Of a stretch of DNA of 64,000 nucleotides, positions 36,722 through 46,883 are shown piece by piece. The stretch's first letter is position 1; every line of letters starts with the position of its first letter. Under the pieces are notes generated by a model. That model was not told where the DNA came from. It ran no database searches and saw only the letters and a list, made by a program, of their open reading frames with translations. The stretch spans positions 372,001-436,000 of the forward strand of contig NZ_JMLE01000001.1 in NCBI RefSeq assembly GCF_000685965.1, in the 5' to 3' direction. The position numbers were made by a program, and so were the translations under genes. This stretch comes from Arthrobacter sp. UNC362MFTsu5.1 (GTDB lineage Bacteria > Actinomycetota > Actinomycetes > Actinomycetales > Micrococcaceae).

Positions 36722-37681
36722 CTAGCCCATGATGGCTGAACCCACGAAGGGGTCCACGGCCAGTGCAATGAAGAGCAGGGTCAGGTAGCTGATGGAACCG
36801 TGGAACACCTTCATGGCTCCCTTGTTGGAGACGTCGCCACCCTGGGCCCGGTTGTACAGGGCGTGCGATTCGTACAGGAACCAGGCGCCGGCGACGACGG
36901 CGGTGACGGTATAGACCCAGCCCGCCCCGCCTGCAGGAACCAGCAGCAGCGAGCAGGCAACCATGGCCCACGCGTACAGGACCACCTGGACCGAGACGAC
37001 CTTTGCACCGGCGATTGCTCCGAGCATCGGCACATTGGCGTTGCGGTAGTCCTCGCCGTAGCGCATGGACAGCGGCCAGTAGTGCGGCGGGGTCCAGAGG
37101 AAGATCACCATGAACAGGACGATGGCAGGCCACTCGACCGTGTTGGTCACGGCGGCCCAGGCAATCAGCACCGGGAAGCATCCGGCTGCTCCGCCCCAGA
37201 CAATGTTCTGGGCCGTGCGGCGCTTAAGGATCATGGTGTAGATGACCACGTAAAAGACGATGGCCCCGAGGCCGAGCCAGGCCGACAGCGGGTTGGCGCC
37301 AAACCAGAGGATCGCGATTGCGGCGGCCCCCAGCAGCCAGGAGAACACCAGCGCCTCGCGGGGAGTCACTTCTCCGGTGACGAGGGGGCGGTTCTCGGTC
37401 CGGTGCATGAGCTTGTCGATGTCACGGTCGAGGTAGCAGTTGAAGGCGCCCGCACTGCCTGCCGCGAAAGCACCGCCGACAAGCGTGGCCAGGATCAGGC
37501 CGATGGAAGGGAATCCGCGCTCGGCGTAGATCATGGTAGGCAGCGTGCTCACGAGGAGCAGTTCAATGACCCGCGGTTTCGTGAGGGCCAGGTACGCCTT
37601 GGCTTTGCGGGCTATCCCGATCTTTCCGGGGAGCCGGGAGGCGTTCAGCGGCGTATCTGTTGTGCTCACGGTGGCAGTCAC
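36722..37681 (-). CDS. ctaB: protoheme IX farnesyltransferase (heme O synthase)
   Basis: This 319-residue UbiA-family prenyltransferase with about nine membrane helices adds a farnesyl group to heme B. The catalytic metal-diphosphate motif is NCYLDRDID at 81-89 followed by [12 protein letters not shown] second Asp-rich motif is [13 protein letters not shown]. The start is GTG at 37681; GTG at 37669 is possible. It converges on ctaA and is divergent from tkt. Confidence 0.95.
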   Translation of the reverse strand: MTATVSTTDTPLNASRLPGKIGIARKAKAYLALTKPRVIELLLVSTLPTMIYAERGFPSIGLILATLVGGAFAAGSAGAFNCYLDRDIDKLMHRTENRPLVTGEVTPREALVFSWLLGAAAIAILWFGANPLSAWLGLGAIVFYVVIYTMILKRRTAQNIVWGGAAGCFPVLIAWAAVTNTVEWPAIVLFMVIFLWTPPHYWPLSMRYGEDYRNANVPMLGAIAGAKVVSVQVVLYAWAMVACSLLLVPAGGAGWVYTVTAVVAGAWFLYESHALYNRAQGGDVSNKGAMKVFHGSISYLTLLFIALAVDPFVGSAIMG

Positions 37682-38109
37682 TCTGTTCTGTCTGGCTGTT
37701 CAGTCCGGCTGGTTCTCGCAGCGGCGGCGGCCCAAAACGGGCCCGCTCCCTCCGGCGGTGGCCTCCGAATATCATACCGTGGCTCCCGGGCGTCCAAAGC
37801 CCCCATGATTCCGTCAGGTTAACCGATCCTCACGGTGCCTGCCGCCCTCGGTGATTCATATAAGGAAAATCAGTCCACTTAGTGAGATACACGCTGACCA
37901 GCCCTTGGAATGGGGCTAAGCTGTCTGCAGATCAGCACGCAAGGAATGCCAATGGAATGCGCATTCCCGGAATCTCGAACGCGACTGAATGAAGATCAAC
38001 GTTTCAATGGTGAACGGCTGGTACTAACCGCAGCGGGCACCAACATGCGTGCCCCCGCTCCGGCCTGTTCGTACCACCTGCCGTCAGCACAGAGAGGGGC
38101 CCGGTTTTC
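37682..38109. other. 428-base divergent promoter region of ctaB and tkt
   Basis: No gene is convincing here. The middle (37855-37890) is the most AT-rich part (CATATAAGGAAAATC) and is the best place for promoters in either direction. Near tkt, GCGGGCAC (38033-38040) can pair with the CGTGCCC-type segment ending at 38058, giving a small leader hairpin 50 bases before the start. Confidence 0.5.
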
Positions 38110-40236
38110 GTGCCACATTTGGAAGAGCAAGAACTGTCATGGACCAGTTTGGACCAGCGAGCCGTTGATACGGTCCGCATTCTGGCCGCGGATGCGGTCG
38201 AAAAAGTAGGGAACGGCCACCCCGGCACCGCGATGAGCCTTGCACCGGCCGCGTACCTTCTCTTCCAGAAGCTGATGCGCCATGACCCGAAGAACCCGGA
38301 CTGGATCGGCCGCGACCGGTTCATCCTCTCTCCCGGCCACACGTCACTGACGCTGTACATCCAGCTGTTCCTCTCCGGCTACGGCCTGGAACTCGATGAC
38401 CTGAAGGCGCTGCGCACCTGGGGTTCGCTGACACCGGGGCACCCGGAGTACAAGCACACCGCCGGTGTGGAGATCACCACCGGCCCGCTGGGCCAGGGCC
38501 TGGCCTCCTCGGTCGGGTTCGCATACTCCCAGCGCCGCCAACGCGGCCTGTTCGACGCCGACGCTCCCGCCGGCGAGTCCCCGTTCGACCACACCATCTG
38601 GGTCATTGCGTCCGACGGCGACCTCCAGGAAGGCGTGACCTCCGAGGCTTCCTCGCTGGCCGGCCACCAGGAACTCGGCAACCTTGTTGTTGTTTACGAC
38701 GAGAACCACATCTCCATCGAAGACGACACCGACGTCGCCTTCACCGAGGACGTCCTCAAGCGCTACGAGTCCTACGGCTGGCACGTCCAGCGTGTGGACT
38801 GGACCAAGACCGGCGAATACAAGGAAGACGTGCAGGAACTGTACGCCGCCCTGATCGCCGCGAAGGCAGAGACCTCCAAGCCCTCGATCGTGTCGCTGCG
38901 CACCATCATCGGCTACCCGGCCCCGAAGAAACAGAACACCGGCAAGATCCACGGCTCGGCCCTGGGTGCCGAGGAAGTCGCGGCACTGAAGAACGTGCTG
39001 GGCTTTGACCCCGCAAAGACGTTCGAGGTTGACCAGGAGGTGCTGGCCCACGCCCGCGCTGTAGTGGACCGCGGTGCAGCCGCCCGCGCCGAATGGCAGG
39101 ACTCCTTCGAAGCATGGCAGGCCGGGAACCCGGAGGGTGCAGCCCTTCTGGAACGGGTCGAGGCCCGCAAGCTGCCCGTCGAGCTCGACGGCGCCCTGCC
39201 GGTGTTCGAAGCCGGCAAGGATGTCTCCACCCGCGCCGCGTCGGGCAAGGTCCTGAACGCGATCGGCCCGGTCATGCCGGAACTGTGGGGCGGTTCAGCC
39301 GACCTCGCGGAGTCCAACAACACCACCATCGAGGGTTCGGCGTCATTTATCCCGGTCTCCCGCTCCACTGATGCGTGGAAGGGCAACCCTTACGGCCGGG
39401 TCCTGCACTTCGGCATCCGTGAGCACGCCGCGGCCTCGATCGTGAACGGCATCGCCCTGCACGGGAAGACCCGCGCGTTCTCCGGCACCTTCCTGATCTT
39501 CTCCGACTACCAGCGCCCGGCCATCCGCCTCGGCGCGCTGATGGGTGTCCCGTCCCTGTACGTCTGGACGCACGACTCCATCGGCCTGGGCGAAGACGGC
39601 CCCACCCACCAGCCGGTGGAGCAGCTGGCATCCCTGCGCGCCATTCCGGGCCTGGACGTTGTCCGCCCCGGTGACGCCAACGAGGTCGCCGCAGCCTGGA
39701 AGGTCATGCTCGAAAACCACGAGAACCCGGCCGGCATCGTCCTGACCCGCCAGAACATTCCCACCTACGCCCGCGGCGAAGGCGACGCCGAGGGTGACAC
39801 CTTCGGTGCCGTCACCGGCGTGGCCAAGGGCGGCTACGTCCTGGCCGAAGCGTCCAAGGACGGCAAGACCGCGGACGCCCAGGTCATCCTGATCGGCACC
39901 GGGTCCGAGGTCCAGCTGGCCGTGAACGCCCGCGAAGCCCTCCAGGCCGAAGGCATCCCCACCCGCGTGGTGTCGATGCCGTGCGTCGAGTGGTTCAACA
40001 AGCAGGACGCCGCCTACCGCGAGGCCGTCCTCCCGGCCGGCGTCAAGGCACGCGTGTCCGTGGAAGCCGGGCTGGCCCTGGGCTGGAAGGAATTCGTTGG
40101 CGACGCCGGCCGTTCCATCAGCCTCGAGCACTTCGGCGCCTCCGCCGACTACAAGCGCCTCTTCCAGGAATTCGGCATCACCGCCGAAGCAGTCACCGCC
40201 GCCGCGAAGGAATCCCTCGCAGGTCTCGCCAACTGA
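38110..40236 (+). CDS. tkt: transketolase
   Basis: This 708-residue thiamine-diphosphate enzyme of the non-oxidative pentose phosphate pathway has the TPP/Mg motif SDGDLQEG ... [10 protein letters not shown], an N-terminal GHPGTAMS loop, the catalytic-Glu helix [18 protein letters not shown] and the transketolase motif [18 protein letters not shown]. The start is GTG at 38110, with GAGGGG about 12 bases upstream. It is the first gene of tkt-tal-pgi-zwf-opcA-pgl. Confidence 0.96.
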   Translation: MPHLEEQELSWTSLDQRAVDTVRILAADAVEKVGNGHPGTAMSLAPAAYLLFQKLMRHDPKNPDWIGRDRFILSPGHTSLTLYIQLFLSGYGLELDDLKALRTWGSLTPGHPEYKHTAGVEITTGPLGQGLASSVGFAYSQRRQRGLFDADAPAGESPFDHTIWVIASDGDLQEGVTSEASSLAGHQELGNLVVVYDENHISIEDDTDVAFTEDVLKRYESYGWHVQRVDWTKTGEYKEDVQELYAALIAAKAETSKPSIVSLRTIIGYPAPKKQNTGKIHGSALGAEEVAALKNVLGFDPAKTFEVDQEVLAHARAVVDRGAAARAEWQDSFEAWQAGNPEGAALLERVEARKLPVELDGALPVFEAGKDVSTRAASGKVLNAIGPVMPELWGGSADLAESNNTTIEGSASFIPVSRSTDAWKGNPYGRVLHFGIREHAAASIVNGIALHGKTRAFSGTFLIFSDYQRPAIRLGALMGVPSLYVWTHDSIGLGEDGPTHQPVEQLASLRAIPGLDVVRPGDANEVAAAWKVMLENHENPAGIVLTRQNIPTYARGEGDAEGDTFGAVTGVAKGGYVLAEASKDGKTADAQVILIGTGSEVQLAVNAREALQAEGIPTRVVSMPCVEWFNKQDAAYREAVLPAGVKARVSVEAGLALGWKEFVGDAGRSISLEHFGASADYKRLFQEFGITAEAVTAAAKESLAGLAN

Positions 40237-40248
40237 TCCAACACCACG

Positions 40249-40277
40249 GTTCCGGGGGACCCAGGTCCCCCGGAACC
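40249..40277 (+). terminator. intra-operon hairpin between tkt and tal
   Basis: GGTTCCGGGGGACC and GGTCCCCCGGAACC are perfect complements with one base between. No T-run follows and the tal ribosome binding site (AGGAG) lies 10 bases downstream. It is more likely an RNA processing or stability element, or a partial attenuator, than a full stop. Confidence 0.55.
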
Positions 40278-40300
40278 CATGATTTCCAGGAGTTAATGAC

Positions 40301-41416
40301 ATGACTACCCCCACCCAGCAGCTCTCGGACGCCGGCGTCTCGATCTGGCTTGACGACCTCTCCCGCGGCCGCCTGCAGACCGGCACCCTTCGCAAGCTCA
40401 TCGAAGAGAAGAACGTCGTTGGCGTCACCACCAACCCGTCGATCTTCCACGCCGCCATCACCACCGGCCACGACTACGACACCGTGATCGCAGCCCAGGC
40501 AGCAGCCGGCGCCACTGTTGAAGAGACCGTCTTCGAAATCACCACCACCGACGTTGCCGACGCCTGCGACCTGTTCGCGCCCGTCGCCGCCGCAACCAAG
40601 GGTGTTGACGGCCGCGTGTCCATCGAAGTGGACCCCCGCCTCGCCTGGGACACCGCCGGCACCATCGCCGAAGCGAAGCACCTCTACAAGAAGGTCAACA
40701 AGGACAACGTCCTGATCAAGATCCCGGCAACCCTCGAAGGCCTCGAAGCCATCACGGCCACTTTGGCTGAGGGCATCAGCGTCAACGTCACGCTGATCTT
40801 CTCGCTGGAGCGCTACCGCGCCGTCATCAACGCCTTCCAGTCCGGCCTGGAGCAGGCCAAGGGCAACGGCCACGACCTCTCCAAGATCCACTCGGTCGCG
40901 TCCTTCTTCGTCTCCCGCGTGGACGCCGAAATCGACAAGCGCCTCGACGCCGTCGGCACCGACGAGGCCAAGGCCCTCAAGGGCAAGGCCGGACTGGCCA
41001 ACGCCCGCCTGGCCTACCAGGTCTACGAAGAGCTCTTCTCCACCGAACGCTGGGGCTTGCTGGCCGAAGCCGGCGCCCTGCCGCAGCGTCCGCTGTGGGC
41101 CTCCACCGGCGTAAAGGACCCGGCCTACCCGGACACCCTCTACGTCACGGAGCTCGTCGCACCCGGCGTGGTCAACACCATGCCGGAGAAGACCCTCGAT
41201 GCCACCTTTGACCACGGCGTCGTCACCGGCGACACCGTCACCCGCGGCTACGACGACGCAAATGCGACGCTGAACGCCCTCGACGCACTGGGAATCTCCT
41301 ACAACGAGGTCGTGGCGCTGCTTGAGTCGGAAGGCCTGGACAAGTTCGTGGCCAGCTGGAAGGAACTGCTGGGTGACGTCGAAGACGCCCTGGCCTCTGC
41401 ACGGAAGGCTTCCTAA
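40301..41416 (+). CDS. tal: transaldolase
   Basis: This 371-residue enzyme of the long actinobacterial TalB/Tal-type group moves dihydroxyacetone units between sugar phosphates. The Schiff-base lysine is in [16 protein letters not shown]. Other family blocks are [28 protein letters not shown] and [12 protein letters not shown]. The start is ATG with AGGAG upstream. Six bases separate its stop from pgi. Confidence 0.96.
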   Translation: MTTPTQQLSDAGVSIWLDDLSRGRLQTGTLRKLIEEKNVVGVTTNPSIFHAAITTGHDYDTVIAAQAAAGATVEETVFEITTTDVADACDLFAPVAAATKGVDGRVSIEVDPRLAWDTAGTIAEAKHLYKKVNKDNVLIKIPATLEGLEAITATLAEGISVNVTLIFSLERYRAVINAFQSGLEQAKGNGHDLSKIHSVASFFVSRVDAEIDKRLDAVGTDEAKALKGKAGLANARLAYQVYEELFSTERWGLLAEAGALPQRPLWASTGVKDPAYPDTLYVTELVAPGVVNTMPEKTLDATFDHGVVTGDTVTRGYDDANATLNALDALGISYNEVVALLESEGLDKFVASWKELLGDVEDALASARKAS

Positions 41417-41422
41417 CCCATC

Positions 41423-43060
41423 ATGAGCACACTCAGCTACGACGCCACCGGCGCAGCCCGCGAGGCACTTGAGCAGCACCTCCCAGCACTGCTGGAAGAC
41501 CGCATTGCCACCCGGATTTTCGCGAAGGACCATACCCTGTGGGGTCCGGACGCCGAACAGGAATCCGCTATCCGGCTGGGCTGGGTGGAGGCGGCCACCG
41601 TCTCCCAGCCGCTGGTCAGCGGCATCCTGGAACTCCGCGATGCACTGAAGGCCGAAGGCGTAACGCGTATTGTCCTTTGCGGCATGGGCGGCTCCTCGCT
41701 GGCACCTGAGGTCATCGCGGGCACCGCTGGCGTCGAGCTGACTGTGCTTGACAGCACCGACCCGGAGCAGGTCAGTGCTGCATTGGTGGACCGCCTTGCC
41801 GAAACCGCGATTGTGGTTTCGTCCAAGTCAGGATCCACCGTTGAGACCGATTCCCAGCGTCGGATCTTCGAGCAGGCCTTCACCGACGCCGGCATCGATG
41901 CCAAGAGCCGCATCGTGATCGTCACCGATCCCGGCTCACCGTTGGACAAGGCCTCACGGGAGGCGGGCTACCGCGCCGTCTTCAACGCCGACCCCAACGT
42001 CGGCGGCCGTTTCTCGGCACTGACCGCCTTCGGACTGGTCCCCTGCGGCCTGGCCGGAGTGGACATCCAGGCGTTCCTGGATGAAGCCGAAGAGGCAGCC
42101 GAAATCCTCAATGAGGACGCACCCGAGAACATCGGCCTCGCCCTGGGAGCAGCCCTTGGCGGCACCAGCCCGCTGCGCAACAAGATCGTCATTGCGGAAG
42201 ACGGATCCGGCATCGTCGGCTTCGCCGACTGGGCAGAACAGCTCATCGCCGAATCCACCGGCAAGCTCGGCACCGGCGTCCTGCCCGTCGTGGCCGGTCC
42301 GTCGGCACCGGAGGTCACTTCGGGTGCCGCTGACATCCTGGTGGTGCGCCTGGTCGCGGCCGACGCCGACGACGTGCAGCTCGGCGAAAACGAGGTTGCC
42401 ATTGCCGGCGGCCTGGCCACGCAGATGATGGTGTGGGAATTCGCCACGGCGGTGGCCGGCCGGCTTCTGGGCATCAACCCGTACGACCAGCCGGACGTGG
42501 AGGCCGCCAAGATTGCAGCCCGCGGCCTGCTGGACGCACAGCCCGAGCCGACCCCCGCCAATTTCGTCGACGGCGCCATCGAGGTCCGCGGCGGCGACTG
42601 GCTGGGTGACGCCTCAACGGCGTCCGCGGCCGTCTCCGCACTACTCTCGCAGCTTGCCGACGACAGCTACCTCAGCGTCCAGGCGTACTTCGACCGTCTC
42701 GCATACGCCCCGTTCGAAGGGGTCCGCGACCAGCTCGCGGCAGCCACCGGGCGTCCGGTGACGTTCGGCTGGGGCCCTCGCTTCCTCCACTCCACCGGCC
42801 AGTTCCACAAGGGCGGACCCGCCATCGGCGTGTTCCTGCAGGTAACTGCCGACTCCCCCACGGACCTGTCCATCCCGGAGCGGCCGTTCACGTTCGGTGA
42901 ACTGATCTCGGCGCAGGCCGCCGGCGACGCCCAGGTTCTCACCGAACACGGCCGTCCCGTCCTCCGCCTGCACCTCACGGACCGCGCTGCCGGCGTCAAG
43001 CAGCTGCAGGACATTGTTTCAGAGCTCGCCGGCCAGGCAGCATCCCACACTGAAAGCTAA
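41423..43060 (+). CDS. pgi: glucose-6-phosphate isomerase
   Basis: This 545-residue phosphoglucose isomerase has two SIS domains. GMGGSSLAPEV and SSKSGSTVETD form the sugar-phosphate site, and the catalytic Glu/His/Lys region lies in the C-terminal half (GPRFLHSTGQFHKGGP). It is of the divergent type found within actinobacterial pentose phosphate operons. The protein connects glycolysis to the oxidative pathway encoded just downstream. Confidence 0.93.
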   Translation: MSTLSYDATGAAREALEQHLPALLEDRIATRIFAKDHTLWGPDAEQESAIRLGWVEAATVSQPLVSGILELRDALKAEGVTRIVLCGMGGSSLAPEVIAGTAGVELTVLDSTDPEQVSAALVDRLAETAIVVSSKSGSTVETDSQRRIFEQAFTDAGIDAKSRIVIVTDPGSPLDKASREAGYRAVFNADPNVGGRFSALTAFGLVPCGLAGVDIQAFLDEAEEAAEILNEDAPENIGLALGAALGGTSPLRNKIVIAEDGSGIVGFADWAEQLIAESTGKLGTGVLPVVAGPSAPEVTSGAADILVVRLVAADADDVQLGENEVAIAGGLATQMMVWEFATAVAGRLLGINPYDQPDVEAAKIAARGLLDAQPEPTPANFVDGAIEVRGGDWLGDASTASAAVSALLSQLADDSYLSVQAYFDRLAYAPFEGVRDQLAAATGRPVTFGWGPRFLHSTGQFHKGGPAIGVFLQVTADSPTDLSIPERPFTFGELISAQAAGDAQVLTEHGRPVLRLHLTDRAAGVKQLQDIVSELAGQAASHTES

Positions 43061-43075
43061 GGCACCGAAGCAACC

Positions 43076-44638
43076 ATGCCAGAAACTGAAATCGGCAGCA
43101 GGAAATCTGCTGGGCGGGGCCGCAACCCGCTGAGGGACCCGCGGGACCGCCGGCTTAACCGCATTGCCGGGCCCTCCTCGCTGGTCCTCTTCGGAGTGAC
43201 CGGCGACCTCGCCCGCAAGAAGCTCATGCCTGCCGTGTATGACCTGGCGAACCGGGGGCTGTTGCCGCCGAGTTTTGCCTTGGTGGGCTTCGCCCGGCGG
43301 CAGTGGGAGAACGAGGACTTCGCCGCCGAGGTCAAGGCGGCCGTGATGGCCTACGCCAGGACCCCGTTTGACGAAGCGGTCTGGAACCAGCTGTCGGAGG
43401 GCATCCGGTTTGTCCAGGGCGAGTTCGACGACGATGACGCCTTTGAGCGGCTCGGCGACACGATCGATGAACTGGACGAGCAGCGCGGAACGCGGGGGAA
43501 CCACGCGTTCTACCTCTCGATCCCGCCGAAGGCGTTCGAGCAGGTTTGCCGGCAGCTGTCCAAGCATGGCCTGGCGCAGGCCGAGGGTGATAAGTGGCGG
43601 CGGGTGGTGATCGAAAAGCCGTTCGGGCACGACCTCGAGTCGGCCCGGCAGCTGAACGACATCGTGGAGTCCGTGTTCCCGCCGGATGCGGTGTTCCGGA
43701 TCGATCACTACCTGGGCAAGGAAACGGTCCAGAACATCCTGGCGCTGCGGTTCGCGAACCAGCTGTTCGAACCGTTGTGGAACGCGAACTACGTGGACCA
43801 TGTTCAGATCACCATGGCCGAGGACATCGGCACCGGCGGCCGGGCCGGGTATTACGACGGTGTGGGCGCGGCCCGCGACGTCATCCAGAACCACCTGCTC
43901 CAGCTCCTGGCGCTCACGGCGATGGAGGAACCCATTTCCTTCAACGCCGATGACCTGCGGGCCGAGAAGGAAAAGGTCCTGGCCGCGGTCAAGCTCCCGG
44001 ACGACCTGTCCACGCACTCGGCGCGCGGGCAGTTCGCCGGCGGCTGGCAGGGCGGGGAGCAGGTGCTCGGGTACCTGGAGGAGGAAGGCATTCCCGCCGA
44101 CTCCACGACGGAAACCTATGCCGCGGTCCGGGTGGACATCCACACCCGGCGCTGGGCCGGGGTGCCGTTCTACCTGCGTGCCGGCAAACGCCTGGGACGC
44201 AGGGTGACGGAAATCGCCGTCGTATTCAAGCGCGCCCCCAACCTGCTCTTCCGCGACCACGGGGAGGATGACTTCGGCCAGAATGCCGTGGTGATCCGGG
44301 TCCAACCCGATGAGGGCGCAACGATCCGTTTCGGGTCCAAGGTCCCGGGCACGCAGATGGAAGTCCGCGACGTGACGATGGACTTCGGCTACGGCCACTC
44401 GTTCACCGAATCGTCCCCGGAAGCCTATGAGCGGCTGATCCTGGACGTGCTTCTCGGTGAGCCGCCGCTGTTCCCGCGGCACCAGGAAGTGGAACTGTCC
44501 TGGAAGATCCTGGATCCCTTTGAAGAGTACTGGGCCAGCCTGGGTGAACAGCCCGAGCCCTACGCCCCCGGAAGCTGGGGGCCCGCCTCGGCCGATGAGC
44601 TGCTGGCCCGTGACGGACGAACCTGGAGAAGGCCATGA
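43076..44638 (+). CDS. zwf: glucose-6-phosphate 1-dehydrogenase
   Basis: This 520-residue enzyme performs the first step of the oxidative pentose phosphate pathway and makes NADPH. The nucleotide-binding loop is VTGDLARKKLMPAV. The active-site motif RIDHYLGKE is near 206-214, and EKPFGHDLESA is conserved. The start is ATG at 43076. It overlaps opcA by 4 bases, as expected for a protein whose activity depends on OpcA in actinobacteria. Confidence 0.96.
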   Translation: MPETEIGSRKSAGRGRNPLRDPRDRRLNRIAGPSSLVLFGVTGDLARKKLMPAVYDLANRGLLPPSFALVGFARRQWENEDFAAEVKAAVMAYARTPFDEAVWNQLSEGIRFVQGEFDDDDAFERLGDTIDELDEQRGTRGNHAFYLSIPPKAFEQVCRQLSKHGLAQAEGDKWRRVVIEKPFGHDLESARQLNDIVESVFPPDAVFRIDHYLGKETVQNILALRFANQLFEPLWNANYVDHVQITMAEDIGTGGRAGYYDGVGAARDVIQNHLLQLLALTAMEEPISFNADDLRAEKEKVLAAVKLPDDLSTHSARGQFAGGWQGGEQVLGYLEEEGIPADSTTETYAAVRVDIHTRRWAGVPFYLRAGKRLGRRVTEIAVVFKRAPNLLFRDHGEDDFGQNAVVIRVQPDEGATIRFGSKVPGTQMEVRDVTMDFGYGHSFTESSPEAYERLILDVLLGEPPLFPRHQEVELSWKILDPFEEYWASLGEQPEPYAPGSWGPASADELLARDGRTWRRP

Positions 44639-45576
44639 TCGTAGATCTTCCCGATACAACAACCTCAGCCATCTCCAAGAAGATCATGTCCCTGCGCGAG
44701 CAGGGCGGCGTGATCGCGCTCGGACGGGTGCTGACCCTCGTGGTCGTCACCAAGTCCGGGCTCGAAGAGGAGGCCATCGAAGCGGCCAACGAAGCCAGCC
44801 GGGAACACCCCTGCCGGATCATCGTCCTGGCCGACGCCGGCGCCCAGGCCCCGACACGCCTGGACGCGCAGATCCGGGTGGGCGGCGACGCCGGTGCCTC
44901 CGAAGTGATCGTGCTGCGGGGATACGGCGAGCTCGCCGAGGAAAGCGAATCCCTCGTCGCGGCGCTGCTGCTCCCGGACGCCCCGATCGTGGCCTGGTGG
45001 CCGCACGGTGCGCCGAAGAGCGCATGTGAGACCTCCATCGGCCGGATAGCGCACCGCCGGATCACCGACTCGGCCAACGAGGAGGACCCGCAAAAGGCGC
45101 TCGATAACATCCGCAACACCTACAAGGCCGGCGACACCGACCTCGCCTGGACCCGCCTGACCAACTGGCGGATCCAGCTCGCGGCAGTGCTGGACCAGGT
45201 GGACTCCTCACCCGTGACGGCCGTCGCCGTCGAGGGCGCCTCGGACTCCCCCAGCACCCTCCTGCTGGCAGCCTGGCTGACACTGGCCCTGGACGCGCCC
45301 GTGACCATCGTGGCCGACCCCGCCGGAACCGGGATCCGCCGCGTCCGGCTCAGCCGCGCCAGCGGCGACGTCCAGCTCTTCCGACCCGGCCTGTCCGTAG
45401 CGGAACTGACCCAGCCGGGCCAGCCGGCGCAGCGCATCTCGCTGCCGCGCCGCAGCCTGCGGGACTGCCTCGCCGAAGAACTCCGCCGCCTGGATCCCGA
45501 CGAAGTGTTCGGTGAAGTGATTACTATTGGACTGCCCCGTACAAATCTAAGGAGTGTCCGTCCCAGTGAGCGCTGA
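44635..45576 (+). CDS. opcA: glucose-6-phosphate dehydrogenase assembly protein OpcA
   Basis: This 313-residue OpcA allosterically activates or assembles Zwf. Conserved blocks are VARVLTLVV-like ALGRVLTLVVVT near residue 30, PDAPIVAWWPHGAP and DLAWTRLTNWR. It starts inside zwf (ATGA) and overlaps the start of pgl by 11 bases. No enzymatic motif is present. Confidence 0.94.
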   Translation: MIVDLPDTTTSAISKKIMSLREQGGVIALGRVLTLVVVTKSGLEEEAIEAANEASREHPCRIIVLADAGAQAPTRLDAQIRVGGDAGASEVIVLRGYGELAEESESLVAALLLPDAPIVAWWPHGAPKSACETSIGRIAHRRITDSANEEDPQKALDNIRNTYKAGDTDLAWTRLTNWRIQLAAVLDQVDSSPVTAVAVEGASDSPSTLLLAAWLTLALDAPVTIVADPAGTGIRRVRLSRASGDVQLFRPGLSVAELTQPGQPAQRISLPRRSLRDCLAEELRRLDPDEVFGEVITIGLPRTNLRSVRPSER

Positions 45577-46384
45577 TCCCAGAGTAAGCATCCACCCCGA
45601 CTCATCCGTATTGATGGCGGCCATCGCAGCGCGGCTCATCACCAAGCTCGTGGACGTCCAGGACAAACACGGTGAGGCGACGGTGGTGCTTACAGGCGGC
45701 ACTGTGGGGATCGGAACGCTCAAGGCGGTGGCCGACTCCGCGGCGGCTCCGGCCGTGAACTGGTCCAAGGTGAATTTCTGGTGGGGCGACGAGCGATTCG
45801 TCGGCGGCACCGACAACGACCGGAACACGCTCCAGGCCCGTGAGGCCCTGCTGTCCCGCATAGCGGTTGACCCGGAACGGGTGCACGAACCGGGTTCAAC
45901 GGACGACTTCGCCACGCCGGAGGAGGCTGCCGCTGACTATGCGCGCCGCCTTGCCGAGGCAGCCGCGGCGGAGCATGCTGCGGACATGTCCGATGACCGT
46001 CCCGAGAACCCGGGGGCACTTCCCCGGTTCGACGTGGTCCTTCTTGGTGTGGGGCCGGATGCCCACGTGGCTTCGTTGTTCCCTGAGCAGGCAGGCATCA
46101 GGGAAAAGGAGCTCACGGTCGTGGGGGTCCGGAATTCGCCGAAACCGCCGCCCGAACGGATTTCCTTGACCCTCCGTGCCATCAACACGGCCAGCGAAGT
46201 CTGGATGGTTGTTGCGGGCGAGGACAAGGCCGGCGCCGTGGGGCTCGCCCTGGCCGGCGCCAACCCGGTTCAGGTTCCGGCGGCAGGGCCGGCCGGACGG
46301 TCACAGACGCTGTGGCTGATCGATGAGAATGCAGCCGCAAGGGTTCCCGAGCAGCTAGTCCGTAAAGGTCCCGCGGGCTCTTAG
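45566..46384 (+). CDS. pgl: 6-phosphogluconolactonase
   Basis: This 272-residue DevB-type lactonase hydrolyses 6-phosphogluconolactone. Key blocks are LTGGTVGIGTL, the WWGDERFV motif and LLGVGPDAHVASLFP with the catalytic His. GTG at 45566 is chosen because AAGGAG (45549-45554) overlaps the alternative GTG at 45554. It is the last gene of the tkt operon, and its final 30 bases overlap the end of rbpA on the other strand. Confidence 0.93.
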   Translation: MSADPRVSIHPDSSVLMAAIAARLITKLVDVQDKHGEATVVLTGGTVGIGTLKAVADSAAAPAVNWSKVNFWWGDERFVGGTDNDRNTLQAREALLSRIAVDPERVHEPGSTDDFATPEEAAADYARRLAEAAAAEHAADMSDDRPENPGALPRFDVVLLGVGPDAHVASLFPEQAGIREKELTVVGVRNSPKPPPERISLTLRAINTASEVWMVVAGEDKAGAVGLALAGANPVQVPAAGPAGRSQTLWLIDENAAARVPEQLVRKGPAGS

Positions 46385-46732
46385 CCGCTCCAGCGCTCCA
46401 GCCAGCACGTCTTCGGCGTCCTGGCTGGAGCGCCGCTCTTTAACGTACTCGAGGTGGCTCTTGTAGCCCTCCTCCGCATGATGCGGGAGCTCGACCCGGG
46501 TCTCGTCCCGCGATGCCAGGCCTCCGCAGCGGCGGCAGTCCCAGACCGCCGGTATTTGGTCTTCCGGGAGCTTAATGAAAACTGGCCGCGTCTCGTGTCC
46601 CTTGGCGCACCAATAGGAAACACGAATACGCGGCAAGCGTTCACCGACGACGTCGTTTGGCTGAATTTTGGGGGCCGACCCCTCGGACGCCCCCACACGG
46701 GTTCCCCGGAACCCTGAAGCAGCATGCACCAT
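46355..46732 (-). CDS. rbpA: RNA polymerase-binding protein RbpA
   Basis: This 125-residue actinobacterial transcription factor binds RNA polymerase and the principal sigma factor and stabilises open complexes. The N-terminus MVHAASGFRGTRVG is diagnostic. The zinc-ribbon-like core has Cys42, His46, Cys66 and Cys69 (YWCAKGHE, WDCRRCG). The sigma-interacting C-terminal helix is YKSHLEYVKERRS. The start is ATG at 46732 with AGGAG upstream. Its 3' end overlaps pgl by 30 bases in convergent orientation. Confidence 0.95.
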   Translation of the reverse strand: MVHAASGFRGTRVGASEGSAPKIQPNDVVGERLPRIRVSYWCAKGHETRPVFIKLPEDQIPAVWDCRRCGGLASRDETRVELPHHAEEGYKSHLEYVKERRSSQDAEDVLAGALERLRARGTFTD

Positions 46733-46803
46733 CGGGAACTCCTGGCTACTCGACTGACCGGTATTTGGACACCAACAGCCACAGTGTAATTCGGAGTTCC
46801 CGA
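46732..46803 (-). promoter_or_regulatory. rbpA leader inverted repeat covering the ribosome binding site
   Basis: TCGGGAACTCC (46732-46742 on the plus strand) is an exact inverted copy of 46793-46803. On the rbpA mRNA the start-proximal arm contains the AGGAG ribosome binding site and touches the ATG, so pairing of the arms would close translation initiation. The 50-base loop is large. Confidence 0.5.
46774..46801 (-). promoter_or_regulatory. SigR/SigH-like promoter of rbpA
   Basis: GGGAAC (46796-46801, minus strand) and GTT (46774-46776) are 19 bases apart, close to the GGAAT/C-N18-19-GTT promoters read by the oxidative-stress sigma factor SigR/SigH. Streptomyces rbpA is known to be SigR-dependent. 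The match is by eye. Confidence 0.45.
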
Positions 46804-46883
46804 CGGCGGCAGGGCCGTTAGTACCGGGAATGTGTAAATTCCTTGAAAATTCCCGGTCCCGATTTCGTCCGGAAAAGCGGCTG

